Shown: piece by piece, positions 24,296 through 36,534 of the stretch
How the letters are laid out: the number at the start of each line of letters is the position of its first letter
How positions within the stretch are numbered: the first letter of the stretch is position 1
Assembly: GCF_964340395.1 (NCBI RefSeq)
Contig: NC_135554.1
Location: 18,973,092-19,037,091 of the forward strand
Origin: Glandiceps talaboti
Lineage: Eukaryota; Hemichordata; Enteropneusta; Spengelidae
DNA length: 64,000 nt
Direction: 5' to 3'
Position numbers and translations under genes: made by a program
The notes under the pieces: generated by a model
The model's input: only the letters and a program-made list of their open reading frames with translations
Databases searched by the model: none
Told to the model about the DNA's origin: nothing

Positions 24296-24690
24296 TTGAT
24301 TGATTGATTGATTGGTTGATCGAATGATTTATTGATTTATTGAGCTTCAGAAATCTTCACCAGAACAACTCAAATTGGTTCAACATAGCTTTTATTACAT
24401 GTGGTTGTTCTATCAATTCATTCACACAGATTTATCGAAGTCTTCTATTCACACTACACCATTGGTTTGGATAGCTGGATATAGATTAAGTCAACGACAT
24501 GTCTCTAGGTTTAGAATCTCCTCGTTTTAGATTGAAATGTTATGGAAATAAAGCAAAAATGTATAATATATATGTATATACAGAATTCAGGAAGCCTCTG
24601 GTATATGTAGTATAGTTACGGAAAACATTAGGGGAGAACCATTTGATATCGGGGATGAAGGAAGTGGGTATGGCAGCAACTTTTATTCCC
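24296..24690. other. GATT simple repeat and spacer
   Basis: A short (GATT)n run at 24296-24345, then AT-rich DNA with no gene seen. Confidence 0.6.
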
Positions 24691-24694
24691 ATCA

Positions 24695-25251
24695 CTGTGA
24701 CAGCAAATTTTTTTTCTTTGTCAGTCCTGCATCAAATTATTTTTCCCATATTCGGTTAAGCGATGCAATTTTTTTTCTTGGTTTCTTAGTAGTAGCACAT
24801 CGCAACAAATTTTTTTTTTTACTTCTGTTGGAATGATTTTTTTTTTTCTCAAGCCTGTCGACAATTTTTTATTTTTTTTACTTCTTTTGGAATGATTTTT
24901 TTTTCTCAAGCCATTATAGGCCCACCTGTCGACAATTTTTTTTTCCCAAAGATTTTTTTTTAATGTATGAGTGTCTAGTTCAGGTAGTTATGTTTTCCAT
25001 CATTTTCCATATGATCTCTGTGTAATTGGTTTCTTCCCATCAGATGTACAGCCATTACAGATTGGAAGAACAGTTTTATATTGTCTTTTATGTTGATCAC
25101 AGTTTCCACATCCACTATTTCTTGCATGACTTCACAATTTTCGCGATTTTGTTTTATTTTTTCTCCGAATATGTAAAAAAAAAAAAGTCTCGGGTCAGCA
25201 GTGAAAAACAAGATGGGGTAATGGAACCGAACAATTTTTTTTTAGGCCTAA
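24695..25251. mobile_element. MITE family H copy with T-rich expansion
   Basis: The right end GGAACCGAACAATTTTTTTT then TAGGCCTAA matches the terminal repeat of family H. Inside it, GATGTACAGCCATTACAGAT aligns with the copies at 16391 and 35931. The left part (24695-24960) is a degenerate tandem array of a T-run unit of roughly 65 bases (CTTCTGTTGGAATGA, CTCAAGCC, GTCGACAA) absent from the other copies. Confidence 0.7.
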
Positions 25252-25379
25252 AATAAAATACAGAATTTAAACAGTTCTTGTTATTTGTGTCATGTCTAGT
25301 GGTTAGTGACACAGTTGCCATGGATACAAATACATGTGTAGTACCTGTTGTGGATAAAAATAACAATGTGTCATATCAA

Positions 25380-26200
25380 AACTTTGGAATACCAATCAAT
25401 CAGAAATAAACTACCACAGACTCTTAGCTGGGATTTGTATGACATGCCATGTACACATGTTTGGGAGTGTGTGTACCAACCAATCAAAAACATCAGAGAT
25501 TCCTAACTAGATAGGATTCTCATGTGATGTATTTCTGTAACTAAAAATAACATCACGAGATACATTTATAAGTTTGGGAGTATATGCACCAATCAATCAA
25601 AAAATAAAACCATTACAGATTCTCACCAGGGAGTCATCCATGATGTAAAAAAGGTAATTGATAGTTCTTGTTTAAGACAACCAAAGATTGTAATTAAATA
25701 CAAGTAATGTTTCACCTGTTCAGGTCAACAAGGTATGTCACACTGTGAAAATGATAGCACTGGATTGAAGAGTATAATGTACCATTCAATAATGAACTTG
25801 CAATCCAGATAAAATAATTGCTACCGATAAAATAAACCTCCCACAATGGTCAGGGTGACTATGAATTGATCATTTGTGGTTACAAACAATGTAACAATAT
25901 TGTTCATAATACGCATTTATTATCACATTTCCCATCATGCAACATTCAACATGGAGGGTTTGCAAGTTCCCTATTGACAACACACCTTTAGTGTCTCACC
26001 TCGGATTTGTATGTGACTTCCAAACTTATGCTGTGATATCCATATCACGTGTGTGAGTACATGTACATGTACTACAGTCAATTTAAAAAAACACCACAGA
26101 TTCTCACTTGGGATTTGTATGTGACGTAACTGATATTGATATCACAGCATAAGTTTGTGAGTACATCAATTTAAAATACACCAGAGTTTGGGAATTTTAA
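25380..26200. repeat. diverged tandem modules, about 120 bases
   Basis: The words GGGATTTGTATGTGAC, AGTTTGGGAGTA, and CAATCAATCAAAAA recur in order about five times. A MITE I copy (25787-25976) interrupts the series. No coding. Confidence 0.6.
25787..25976. mobile_element. MITE family I copy
   Basis: The ends CAATAATGAACTTGCAATCC and GGTTTGCAAGTTCCCTATTG are inverted. The interior (GGTCAGGGTGA, then CCCATCATGCAACATTCAAC) matches the opposite strand of the copy at 59800-60052. Confidence 0.82.
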
Positions 26201-26260
26201 TTGTCTTGTGAATTAATGCATAAATTATTCAACCACCCCATCACATTGGCTTCTAAAATA

Positions 26261-26602
26261 CTACTCTGGTAATCGAGGTCTGTGTCTACATCTACTAAGA
26301 TTAGACACAAACTAAAAACTATTGTTGTGCGATGATGTCGTAGGTTACACTTGGGGATGGTAGCACTGCCTTTGTTGTGTGGATGTAATCACCCTGTAAT
26401 CAAGATAGTGTAAACACTGGAAGTCCTCAAAAATGTACACTGTGAGATCATGTAAGTCATCAGAAATGCTACCCTATTGTGAGTATAATTAACACCCCAC
26501 TCCACCATGTCTATGTAATAACTTACAGTTACATCAGTGTGTCAACAGCAGTTGTATCAATGTCTGTCAAGTAAACTGAAACCTCAATATTGCCAAAGTA
26601 GT
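26261..26602. mobile_element. MITE family A, fullest copy
   Basis: The left end CTACTCTGGTAATCGAGG is mirrored on the right by CCTCAATATTGCCAAAGTAG. Next inward are AGACACAAACTAAAAACTAT on the left and a weaker match on the right. It is about 340 bp and non-coding. A family B copy starts 4 bases beyond its right end. Confidence 0.85.
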
Positions 26603-26606
26603 GTTA

Positions 26607-26755
26607 GTCTGAGTCTGGATGCTACCTGTGGTTCATGAAGGTCTAAATTGTTAACGATACTCTATTAGTCTGGATGCCAACTGTGTAAACCACAGTGAGT
26701 AGAGGTAAATGGTAGTGATACTGTATAGGAATGAGACTACTGTATAGGAACAAGA
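26607..26755 (+). mobile_element. MITE family B copy
   Basis: AGTCTGGATGCTACC and AGTCTGGATGCCAACTGTG open two partial copies. GGTAAATGGTAGTGATACTG then TATAGGAAYRAGACTA closes twice, so the right end is duplicated, a first step toward the minisatellites elsewhere. Confidence 0.7.
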
Positions 26756-28214
26756 CTAAAGTAGTGTTTGTGTGTACTGTTTATATATATTATACATTTC
26801 ATATACTAATACCCTAATACTTCGCGCTACTTTCACAGTGTATACGTGTGAAAAGATTATCGTGTACGTTAGGTATAAGAGTTTAATACTCCTGGTAAAA
26901 ATCTAGGGACCTTATCAAATTAAGGGCAGACCTACTTTATACAGTGCAGTAGTTCTACTTAGGAAAGGTCAAGTCATAAATTAACGATAAACACTCATGG
27001 TAATTGTGTGTCATTTAATAAAGATATACACTAGGTACTGTTATAGCCTTTGATATGCATTTGAATATTGTGAATATCTGATGGAAGGTTGGAAATTAAA
27101 TTGCTCTGTACATGTGATATCTTAGAGTGACTGCCATGATACCGTAGCAATTTAATGATGGCAAGCACGAAGGCTCCTGCAATCCCTGCAGTGTTCTTGT
27201 GTCCCTTCAGTCTAATCATTTTAAAGCCAAGGATATTTTGGCATGGATAACATACTGTGTGGTAAATTGGTCTGTAGAGTTTTGTATTATAGTTGAGAAA
27301 AGAATATTTCCTGATATCCAGTTGATTGAAGTCTTTCGAAGTTTCAGCAAGTGTTCTCTTGTCAATGTATATGTGCATACAAATGTGTATGTGCATTGTA
27401 TGTGTACACCTTGTGTTTAGAAGTACAGTCATGTATTTGAAAAAAAATTGACTTGTACTTCAGTAACAATAGAAAGCCCGCAAGAAATAGGCAATTAAAG
27501 ACAGTGTCTTTGTTTTCATCATCATTGCTGTGAGTGCGTGTCACAAAAACTCGCAGAGTCAAAATGTGGCCTTTTTTCCGATCGTAATAATATAAAAAAT
27601 TAAAAAAAATTAACCAAAAAACCTATAAAAACAATTTCCACAACAGACCAGAAAAGTCTTCAGACATATTTTTTGTGTTGGAGATGAAGCCCTTGAAAAA
27701 TATGTGATTTTATTACCTAAAGCTGATACAAGTGTGATGTGCCGTTACCATGGTATTTAAAACTTCATCGTCTACTGCAGTAGACCTGAAATCATCAAGG
27801 TTACCATGTTATGATAAATGAGTGTAGGTTGCTAGGTTACGTACGTCATATATTTTTGAGTAGGTGTGATCATGGCTCAGTGTATTATTAATCAGTCACA
27901 CGTTCATACATAGAATTATCGATTTACCAAAATTGGTGTGTTGGTGTCTTTTACTCAAGTTTTAGAGACTTGATACAAGAGATATGGTAAGATTTTATTC
28001 ATACATTTTCTCACACATTATGCATTTTTAGAGTTTTTGTGAGAATTGTCTGGGAATTTTCAATACAAAGATATGTGGAACGTTAGAGTGCGAGACCTTG
28101 AGTGCAAGGACTTGTATATAGTGTATAATACAGTGTCTAATATAAACTGGAAGCCAAGGAACATCATCCTCACAAGCCAGAGTGAATATTTCTGCAAAAG
28201 CAATGAAATAAACT
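26756..28214. other. non-coding spacer
   Basis: No gene recognised. Open frames on both strands near 27031-27562 are chance frames without domain or splice support. Confidence 0.45.
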
Positions 28215-28490
28215 GGGTTGTCGTTGGTCGAGTGGTTAGCTTGTATGCCCTTACCTCAGCAGTCTGGGTTCGAACCCGCCAGGTGTCGGCTGAGTTTGAT
28301 TTAAAAGTTAACCAGGTCTGCAGGTAAGAAGGGTGATGCTCAGTTTGACCCTGTCGAACAATGCAGGTTTTCCCCTGGGCACTCCGGTTTCCTCCTGCTT
28401 CTTCAACATTAGGGCAGTAGGGTTCTGCTCTTGTGGCAACCATTCCCCAATTTATTTGGACGAATAAAGATTATTATTATTATTATTATA
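28215..28490 (+). mobile_element. tRNA-derived SINE
   Basis: A tRNA-like head has an A box (TGGTCGAGTGGTTAG, near 28225) and a perfect B box (GGTTCGAACCC, 28267-28277) at the spacing expected of a polymerase III internal promoter. The body contains CTCCGGTTTCCTCCTGC, a type of sequence seen in many animal SINEs. The 3' end is GACGAATAAAGA followed by (TTA)n. The head is not a functional tRNA gene: it has no clean acceptor stem and continues into the SINE body. The AATAAAGA plus ATT tail resembles the 3' end of the LINE at 5437, which may be its partner. Confidence 0.9.
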
Positions 28491-29671
28491 AGTACATAGC
28501 TACTGTGTACCTCTTAGCACTACATCTTGGACGGTGCCATAAAAGAGGTTGTGGTTTATGGTGGTGAGGAAAATTGGAATCATATTATCATTGCGTGTAT
28601 GCTTTTCTTTATGTTGGAATCCAGTCATGCTAGGATTTTGCTTTCACTTTTCTCCCACCACGCCTGGTATTTCGCTATAACAGTTGTCTACAGAAACCTA
28701 AAATTAGGTAAAGATTTCCTGCAGTGACGTTGAATGAATATGATAATCATGGTTACATATAGCTCAGCCTTCTCAGTTGGTTTTAATTGCATTGTGATGC
28801 TATTGATGTCATTTCAAACCCAATTAGAATTTGTGCCTGTTTTCTGGCCATAGCTTGTAGGTCATTACTGAAATGCCAGACGTAAATAGTAGGAGCAAAA
28901 TCCCTACAAGAATGGATTCTAGGCTAACCTTTCGTAATATATGTTTTATCAAAGTATACTTCTGAAGTTGAAAATTAGTATCATACCTAATTTTTTTTAC
29001 TGTACATACAGTCAACAGATTGACCCACTTTAGAACGTGAGACCTTCAGAACGCATGACCTTGCTCTACATACATAAAAGCCTAAAACATTATAAATCAG
29101 ACAGTTGTCAGAGGGTACAAACTTCCAGGCACTGCTGACCCCCCTTGTTATGCTCACATCTCAGTTAACTTATTATTGACTTTAAAAGTTAATAAATTAG
29201 AAAATTACTTCCAATTGGGTCATATATGCACATGCTTTAAAAATATAGCCATGGGCATGTGGTATTTGCAAGGCTGACATTTGATTAACGTTGACATGCA
29301 CAGGAGTATTCAAAAGAAATCAATCTCCCTAAACTTTCTACATAGCTGTAAAAATAGAAGAAAAAAGGATTAAAAACATAAGATGAAAGAACAAACAACC
29401 CTGTGATTCTAAGACCCTGTGTTAACTATACAACCATAGCTGGGCTAGATGGGCTTTCATTGACTGGAATTCCATTTCATTTTTCAAGAGCCCTGTCCAG
29501 CAAAAAAAAGACTTAGTGCCACCCAAAAGCCCTGTCCAGTTCAACAGCCCAGCCCAGCTCAATAGCCCTGCCCAGCCCAGCCCAAGCTGATTAAAATCCG
29601 ATGTAGTGTACATGTCGCGATTTCTTTTTGGCTGTTACGTTTACCATCATTTGTTCTTTTGTGAGTGCTAA
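28491..29671. other. non-coding spacer
   Basis: No gene recognised. AGCCCTGTCCAG and GCCCAGCCC words are repeated at 29487-29585, a degenerate short repeat. GTGCCATAAAAGAGG near 28535 recurs inverted near 50370. Confidence 0.4.
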
Positions 29672-29903
29672 TTTCATACATCTGACACAATACCATAGGT
29701 TTTCCCGAGCCTCACAAGAGTGCTGAGTGAATTTACTCAACCAATAAAAATGCGTAATATGCCAAAACATACATATGTTTAGTCAATCGCTTTCTTTCAA
29801 TTTCGAACGCTGAATGTTATATTGTAAGACAGATTCTGGTTGGCTACACATAAGTACAAGATTGGGTTCAGGAAAACCTATGGTATTGTGTCAAATGTAT
29901 AAA
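29672..29903. mobile_element. MITE family J
   Basis: TTTCATACATCTGACACAAT then ACCATAGGTTTTCC on the left is mirrored by GGAAAACCTATGGT then ATTGTGTCAAATGTATAAAA on the right. The arms are about 34 bp with three differences, and the interior of about 165 bp is non-coding. Confidence 0.87.
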
Positions 29904-30576
29904 ACAAGTGGTCACAAAGAACAAACGACAGTAAACCAAAAAGGAAATCATGCTGTGTTCTCTACATTTGATTTCAATCAGATTGTGGACAGCCTAACTG
30001 CCAAGCCTAGTAGCTTATGATATTTTATATACATGTCCTTTTGTATTAAGCATTAATACATGTATAGGCCATGGGGTCATGTGTATAATCCATGTCTTTG
30101 GATAAATACAGACAAATCCTGGGAAATATTGAATATGTAGTATTTGTACAAATATAGCTTTTTGAGTATGGAGATACCCTGGATATTAATCATCTCGAAA
30201 CAGACCACTTTCAAGTTTTATTTTAACATTTTATTGTATCAGTTGTAATTGTGTACGCTTAAGGTTTTATAATTCCTAAAAAAAAACTTTATTATTACTA
30301 TTATTTAATAACATGTTATTGCAACAATGAAATGTAATATTTACCACTCTTATAAAACCTTTAACTCTTAGTAACAGTTACGTTCATGTGCAAACAAGTA
30401 ACTCCAACTATTAGGAGCACAGATACTATAGATAAACTACTTGAACTCCAGCTAACAAAGTACCACTAATGGAAATATCAAGTACTTCCAATTACATGTA
30501 ACTTAGTTAAACAGTGCTCAAACAATTATTGAATCAATGGATGTCCACCAAGCTTGGTATCAATATAACACAGTAT

Positions 30577-30938
30577 AACAGCTGACATCAGACCGTGGAC
30601 AAACGGAACGTGTTACAAACAGAAAGTAAACAACTGATTTGGGTTATTAACACTCGGCTCAACAAGTTGGCAGTACATAGACTTGTATTGCATTCCATCA
30701 TTTGATAAGAACAGTTTTACACAATAGATCACATTAATTCACAGCAAAGTTCCAGTTCCCATGGTATTTCATGTATAAAGAGACCATAAAACTGTTCTCA
30801 TCATACCATGGTATGTGATACAAGTCTCTGTTGTTCACACATGCTGAACCAAGTGTTATTAATCCAGTTCAGTTGTTTACTTTCTCTATTTGTCACATGT
30901 TCCATTCATCCATGGTCTGATGTCAACAGTTGTAACAG
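30577..30938. mobile_element. foldback element D, copy 2
   Basis: Two inverted arms of about 165 bases face each other. The left runs AACAGCTGACATCAGACC, AAAGTAAACAACTGA, TTATTAACACTCGG, GATAAGAACAGTTTTA. The right mirrors this and ends CTGATGTCAACAGTTGTAAC. The element has almost no loop. Family member at 22934. Confidence 0.88.
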
Positions 30939-32704
30939 TAATCGGTAGTCTGTTGACTGTGGTGATCTTTGACAATCACTGTAGCTTGTTGATATGTGCT
31001 GAGACAGCCTCCAGATAAAAAGAGGTAAATGAAAGCCCTGTTATCAACATGTATGTATGTCGAGTCAGTGTGATCCTTTGTGACCTGTGACCCCTAGTTA
31101 TCACCTGAAAAAGTCAAGGACAGAGACACCTATTTATATGAATACCAGACTTAGTTCAAAGTTCAAACAGTACAACATAATACCAGAAGTGATATATAGT
31201 TGACAAAACATACGTAAGGGGAGATCCCCTCATACATTCCCTCTGCGCTTTTTTTTGTCAGAGTGCCAATTTCACTCTACAGTTTTACTTTACTTTCATG
31301 CAGTGGATTTCTATCAAGTGGTCAATTTTTCTTTTCTCTGTTTCTTCCTGAACTAGTCGTGATCAATGTTGTGTATCTCTAGGTATGTGGGAAGTTTAGT
31401 AGCCAGAATAAGTTCCGCAATCCATCTACCACCCGTAACAGCTGCAGACAGATGGCCATAAAAATATGATGCAATGAGTTTCCTACAAATTGCAAAAATA
31501 CCTACATGTATGATACATACGTGTAATCATCTCATGCGAATTTGAATATACTGTTAATTTATACATACAGATAGTTGTGCGAATGCAAAATACTCATGAG
31601 GAAATTCTATCTGATATTAATCATTATAGGCAACATATGGTTCCTTCATTCCTCAGAGAAGCCATCATTGTATAGTTAGTTATATTATTGACCATTTCGT
31701 TACAGCACAGTTAGGGACGATAACACAATGTCACACAATCTCAGTAAATGAACCTTGTTCGACGGTTTAGGCCAAAAAACCCCTCCTTCTCCCCTCTGCC
31801 TTAAGGAATGCATGGTCCACAAGTGTAACATCAACTCATTTACATATGATGTGAACCATAGTGAAAATTGCAGCAGTCACGCCACTATGATCGATACAGT
31901 GTTATATAAATGGTAAACACCATTTTCACAAACTAGAGTGCATATTCTGTTGACGAAATGAAATACGAAGCCTTTTTTAAACGGTACTGACCGTAAAGAG
32001 GCCAGTGGTTTACAACGATTGGTAAACACGTTAAAATACTAACCAGAAATCCAGTATGTGTATCACGTTATCAGTAAATTTTAATCAGCTCATCAACAAG
32101 TCAGTAGTATATATAGAACCTATTGTCATGGAAGTCACAAAAGTTCTCGAAATTTGGTTGGAAGTGCGAAAATGCATTTCAACAATAAGATCATGCTAGA
32201 ACCCCTCCCCTAAATAAACAAAGTACATTTATTGAGCTTGTGTGATGTCTGCAATCTCCCTTACATAACTGTCACATTGTGGGTGATTAACATGTTATTT
32301 TCTACTGAAAACAGTTTGAATTGTGATTTGTAAGAATTGTCGTGTGGGTGTAGATTGGAGAGAAGCTAAGTAATTTTGCCTTTTATTTGTTTGTCGTCTG
32401 CCTGTTTAATTTTTTATATCCTCTTCCATTTCTTGAAAATTTATAAATGATGAATCCTATTTACTGTATTGCAGTATTTGTCATTCATATGCAGTACAGG
32501 TAGGTACATGTATTAACATATATACATACAGACATTAAAATTGCCACGAACAGTGTGGTTAAAAATAATATAAACAGCTGTGGAAATTAGGTGTTGCAGG
32601 TAGACAGATTTCTTATCTTGTATCAATATGTTATATAAGGCGGGAAAAAATGTGTTTATCTGATATTAAACATAGCCTCAGGAAATAAGGTAGGTTGTCA
32701 TTTT
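30939..32704. other. non-coding spacer
   Basis: About 1.7 kb with no gene or clear repeat recognised. Confidence 0.45.
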
Positions 32705-32774
32705 ATTAGCACAACTGAACTGATATGGTTCAGTAGTGCTATAGGCATAGCAAAGTGTTTGTCTGTCTGTCTGG

Positions 32775-32815
<41 letters not shown>

Positions 32816-33310
32816 CAACTTAAAGTCAACAATTGCTAGACTGATTGCCATGATATTTGGTGGGTATATTATCTTCGGTGTCTAGTTGGGAATTTGTTCA
32901 AATCAAAATGATCTTACCATCGATGTGTGATTTGGGTCAAAAAATGTTCTTTTTGGTCAAAAAACTTAAACTCAAAAACTACTGGGTGAATTGGTCTGAA
33001 ATTTGGTGGGAAAATTTTTAGGGGTGTTTAGATTAAGAATTGTTCATGATATGCTGATTCCATCAGTGATATGCAAATTAGGGCTAAAAATGGGTCTTTT
33101 TGGTCAAAAATCTTTAATTCCAATACTACTAAGCAGATTGGGCTGAAATTTAATGGGATTGCATCTTGGGGTGTATAGATGAAGAAATATTAAGCATATA
33201 ATGATCTCGTCAGTGATATGCAAATTAGGTATAACAATGTGAATTTTGGTCAAAAAATTATATCTCAATAAGTATTTGGTAAATGAGACTGAAACTTGTT
33301 ATTTGTGATT
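32705..33310 (+). mobile_element. family P element: hairpin, (TG)n, then tandem cores
   Basis: It opens with a small hairpin (TAGCACAACTGAAC, then GGTTCAGTAGTGCTA), then TCTG and TG microsatellite (32760-32812), then three cores of about 160-170 bases carrying GATATGCAAATTAGG or TCGATGTGTGATTTGG and GGTCAAAAA words. Openings of the same kind occur at 42352 and 46188. The layout recalls the microsatellite-plus-core repeats of the molluscan 'pearl' / Helentron type, but no transposase or diagnostic end is visible here. Confidence 0.68.
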
Positions 33311-33630
33311 GCACCTATCACAGACAAGAAGTGTTACAATCCAAACAGGGATCAACAGCTCCCTCCCAAAACACTTTATTTGTCACAGTCTGTGGTTTCA
33401 GCATCAAGCGTTCAGTCATTACATGACGACAATCTGATTTTAGAGGCTGTGTAAAATAGCCTAGTATCAAAATTTTCTTATGGTAATAAATTATGTATCT
33501 ATATGCATTTAATATGTGTACCATAGCCTGTTTACTGCACTGTTGTACATGTAGCTGGCAGCATACTCCCTTGCCCTTGAAAACCAACAGGGACTAGGCG
33601 TAGGAGGTGCAAATGACAGCTATTGATCTT

Positions 33631-34039
33631 AGTGGCCATATGTGTATTGATGTAGTCTAGTTCCTATATAGTATCGTATTGTTACCATTGTACATGGTTT
33701 AGTTAGAGACCACAGTTGGCATCCATCCAGACTGTATATGGATGAGGATTGTGTATTTAATTTTGATTTTTTTTAATTTATAAAACAATTTTATCATGGC
33801 TTCCTACTTGAAAAATAAATGTGAAACAACATTGACAAAGTCCTTGTTTGTAACTCAATAAATTGCAAAAGCGAAATAAATGTGTAAAATGTTTGTTATT
33901 GTACAGACAATAAGAAACTTTGAGTTACAAACACAGACTTTGTCAATGTTGTTTCACATTTATATGCCAAGTAGGGAGCGATGATAAAATTGTTTTATAT
34001 ATTAAAATACAAAATAAATACCAAATCCTCATCCATATG
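33631..34039. mobile_element. foldback element E, copy with nested MITE B
   Basis: The right arm (CATCCATATG preceded by TACCAAATCCT) and the left arm (AGTGGCCATATG at 33631, resuming at 33737 with TATGGATGAGG) are the ends of the palindromic element intact at 47627. A MITE B copy (33654-33733, TAGTCTAGTTCC to CCATCCAGACT) interrupts the left arm. The centre keeps the GTAAAATGTTTGTTATTGTAC word of the 47.6-kb copy. Confidence 0.82.
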
Positions 34040-34987
34040 TTGTCTGTAAACACAGATTATTACCGGCATGACAATATTATGGACTGCAAAATGTTCTATA
34101 TGCTAGCTATTACTTTCAGAGACTTGTCATTGTGTTACAGTATAAAACCTCATAACAACCAATTTATCTGCACATTCTATTCAGTACCATAACATTTTTT
34201 CAAGATTTTGACCACAAAATAACAACTTGTTGACTCATTTCTTAAAATTTGAAAGAAATTGATACTACATGATGGTTTTCCCCTCCATAAGCCATTCAAC
34301 TGCTACAAACCCGACTTGGTGAGCCAGCAAGTCGGATATAATAAACGTTATTTTTACATAACGTGTGATTGTGAAACCCCACTTGCTTTGTTAATGACTT
34401 CTACCCCTAATGATTTCTGGTCAGTTTTGTATGAGGCATAGTACACTAACTAAGTCAATATGTACTGGACATATATTACAAACTGAAAAATTTATGAACA
34501 TTGTTGTTATCTCTACATTTCGGGCTGAGTAACTGAAATTAAATGTAGGGTGCAAACAAGGATGAATTTTTTTAGACCATGTTCATACGAAATATACAAT
34601 TTGGTTTTTGAGTGCATTCTGTATAATAGTGTTGGCATAAAGACAAGCTTTCACCATGAAGTAGCCATTGTATTGTTTCTGTAGTGAAAAGGCAGCCATG
34701 TTTTTTTTTTAGTACAACTGAATCGCAGTTCATTTTAATAGTGTCGTACACTGTGTGAAGTGTTGGATGAAACATGCAATAGTACAGGTAGGCATCCATC
34801 AGTGTTGTCACTTTGTCCACTTGTGAAGTTCAATTTAGTAAGTTGTTAACACCTAACCTCGGCATATTGGTGTAGTATTTAGTATTTGTATAGAGATCTC
34901 TAGTATGCTGCACTCGGATGGGAACAGTTTGAATTTACCAGAATTCAGCCAGTTGTAGAAAGTACCAATCCTGATTTAGTGTTACAA
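34040..34987. other. non-coding spacer
   Basis: No gene recognised. ORF fragments at 33920-34441 have no motif. Confidence 0.4.
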
Positions 34988-34993
34988 ACTGAC

Positions 34994-35045
<52 letters not shown>

Positions 35046-35072
35046 AATTTTTATTACTGAAAGGACTGACAG
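34988..35072 (-). mobile_element. tiny retroposed insertion with poly(A) and 8-bp target duplication
   Basis: A 69-base insert (34996-35064) is flanked on both sides by ACTGACAG. On the minus strand it reads CCTTTCAGTAATAAAAATTT, AAATTA and then 44 A residues, so an AATAAA signal stands about 12 bases before a poly(A) tail. This is the signature of a severely 5'-truncated reverse-transcribed mRNA or LINE 3' end. Confidence 0.85.
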
Positions 35073-35930
35073 TTGGTTAATTCCAACCTGGTTCCTTTGA
35101 TATATACAACTAAACAAACAAAAAACACAAACGTTGGCTAAAGGATGATTGTACAAATGTGTAGTTGTATTTTGTTTTGTGCTATAATGAAAAGTCATGC
35201 ATGGCCACAACATCTTCACTTTCACTTTGTATACTGATATTCTAATAAAGTTATGGCCCATTTTTCAATCGTGGGTCATCACATAGTGTTATCATAATAA
35301 AGATTACTTGGGATCATTTTTTGTTCTGCCCCAACTTTTTTCTATGAGCTCAGCTGCCAAATACTTGTTTTTGCACCTAGATTTGAATCCTAATTCGAAG
35401 TTGGCCTTTTAAGTTGTTTGGAAAAAAAATACAATGATATTGGTTATTGCCAAACAAGTGTGTGTTTGATTCAGTTTCTTTCAACATGAATGCATTCATT
35501 ATCTTGAAACATGGAAACAATGTATGTATATAAGACGAAATGAGTGCCTCGAGAAAGAATACTACTACAGTATTGTGTTCACTATTATTATCCCCTGAAA
35601 GCATATACATAGATACCACCACCTTAGTAGTGAAGCATAAAACCCAACCTTTAATGTGATAGCATAGAAGAAGAAATTCACCTCACTTCTTCAGGCTTAC
35701 ATGAAATATTGTCTCATTTGCTGTATAGCCAGCGACTGCATAACAAAGGATGCAATGAACCTGCAACCTTGGGAAAGTAAGTGGAGATTTCTATGTATAA
35801 AATGACTTAGAGCATTTCAGAGGGAACAGATAGTTATTCTTTTCATGTAGTTTCTTGCATTAGAAAGGATTCTATGAACTGAAATTGTAATTAAAATATT
35901 GATATTTTAGCCCTTCTTGTAGATGGTGCT
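35073..35930. other. non-coding spacer
   Basis: No gene recognised. Confidence 0.4.
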
Positions 35931-36294
35931 AAGGCGTAAAAAAAATAATTGTGTGGTTCCGATTACATTCAATTTTAGAATAGGTGGGGTAGGTAGATTT
36001 TTTATTTTATTTTTTTACATTTTTTTTCATATGTGAGAGATTTGTAAAGGTAGTTATGTTTTCCGTTGTTTTCTACATGTATATGGTCTCTGTGTTATTG
36101 TTTTTTCTCTCATCAGATGTACAGCCATTACAGATTGGAAAAACAATTTTATTTTTGTCATTTTAAGTTGATGTCAGTTTCCAAATCCACTATTTCTTGC
36201 AAGACTTCACGATTTTCATAATTTTATTTATTTATTTATTTTTTTCCTCAAATACGTAAAAAAAAGTTTAGGGTTGGCGTGAAAAACTAGGTGG
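35931..36294. mobile_element. MITE family H copy, right end missing
   Basis: The left end AAGGCGTAAAAAAAATAATT then GTGTGGTTCCGATTAC matches the family terminal repeat. GATGTACAGCCATTACAGAT and CCACTATTTCTTGCA match the copy at 24.7-25.25 kb. The right terminal repeat is absent. Confidence 0.78.
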
Positions 36295-36534
36295 GGGTTG
36301 CTTCTGTCTGTTCATCCATAGCAGCCATCTCCCTAACATAGCATGCAATGGCCAGTTTCACTCAAACCTGCCACAAAGGTGAAAGAAACCAGATGCAAAT
36401 TCTGACATTATCAAATTTGATCGAATGTCAGCAAATTATGGATATAGTGGAGAATGAGTTTAATAGTGAAAAATATGGTTTATTGACTTGCAGTAAATGA
36501 AGACATATTTTACTAGTCTTAAAAATCAGTTTAA

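Noticed and set aside
28217-28290. A functional tRNA gene
   Set aside because: A and B boxes are present but no acceptor stem closes, and the sequence runs on into a SINE body and AATAAAGA-(TTA)n tail.
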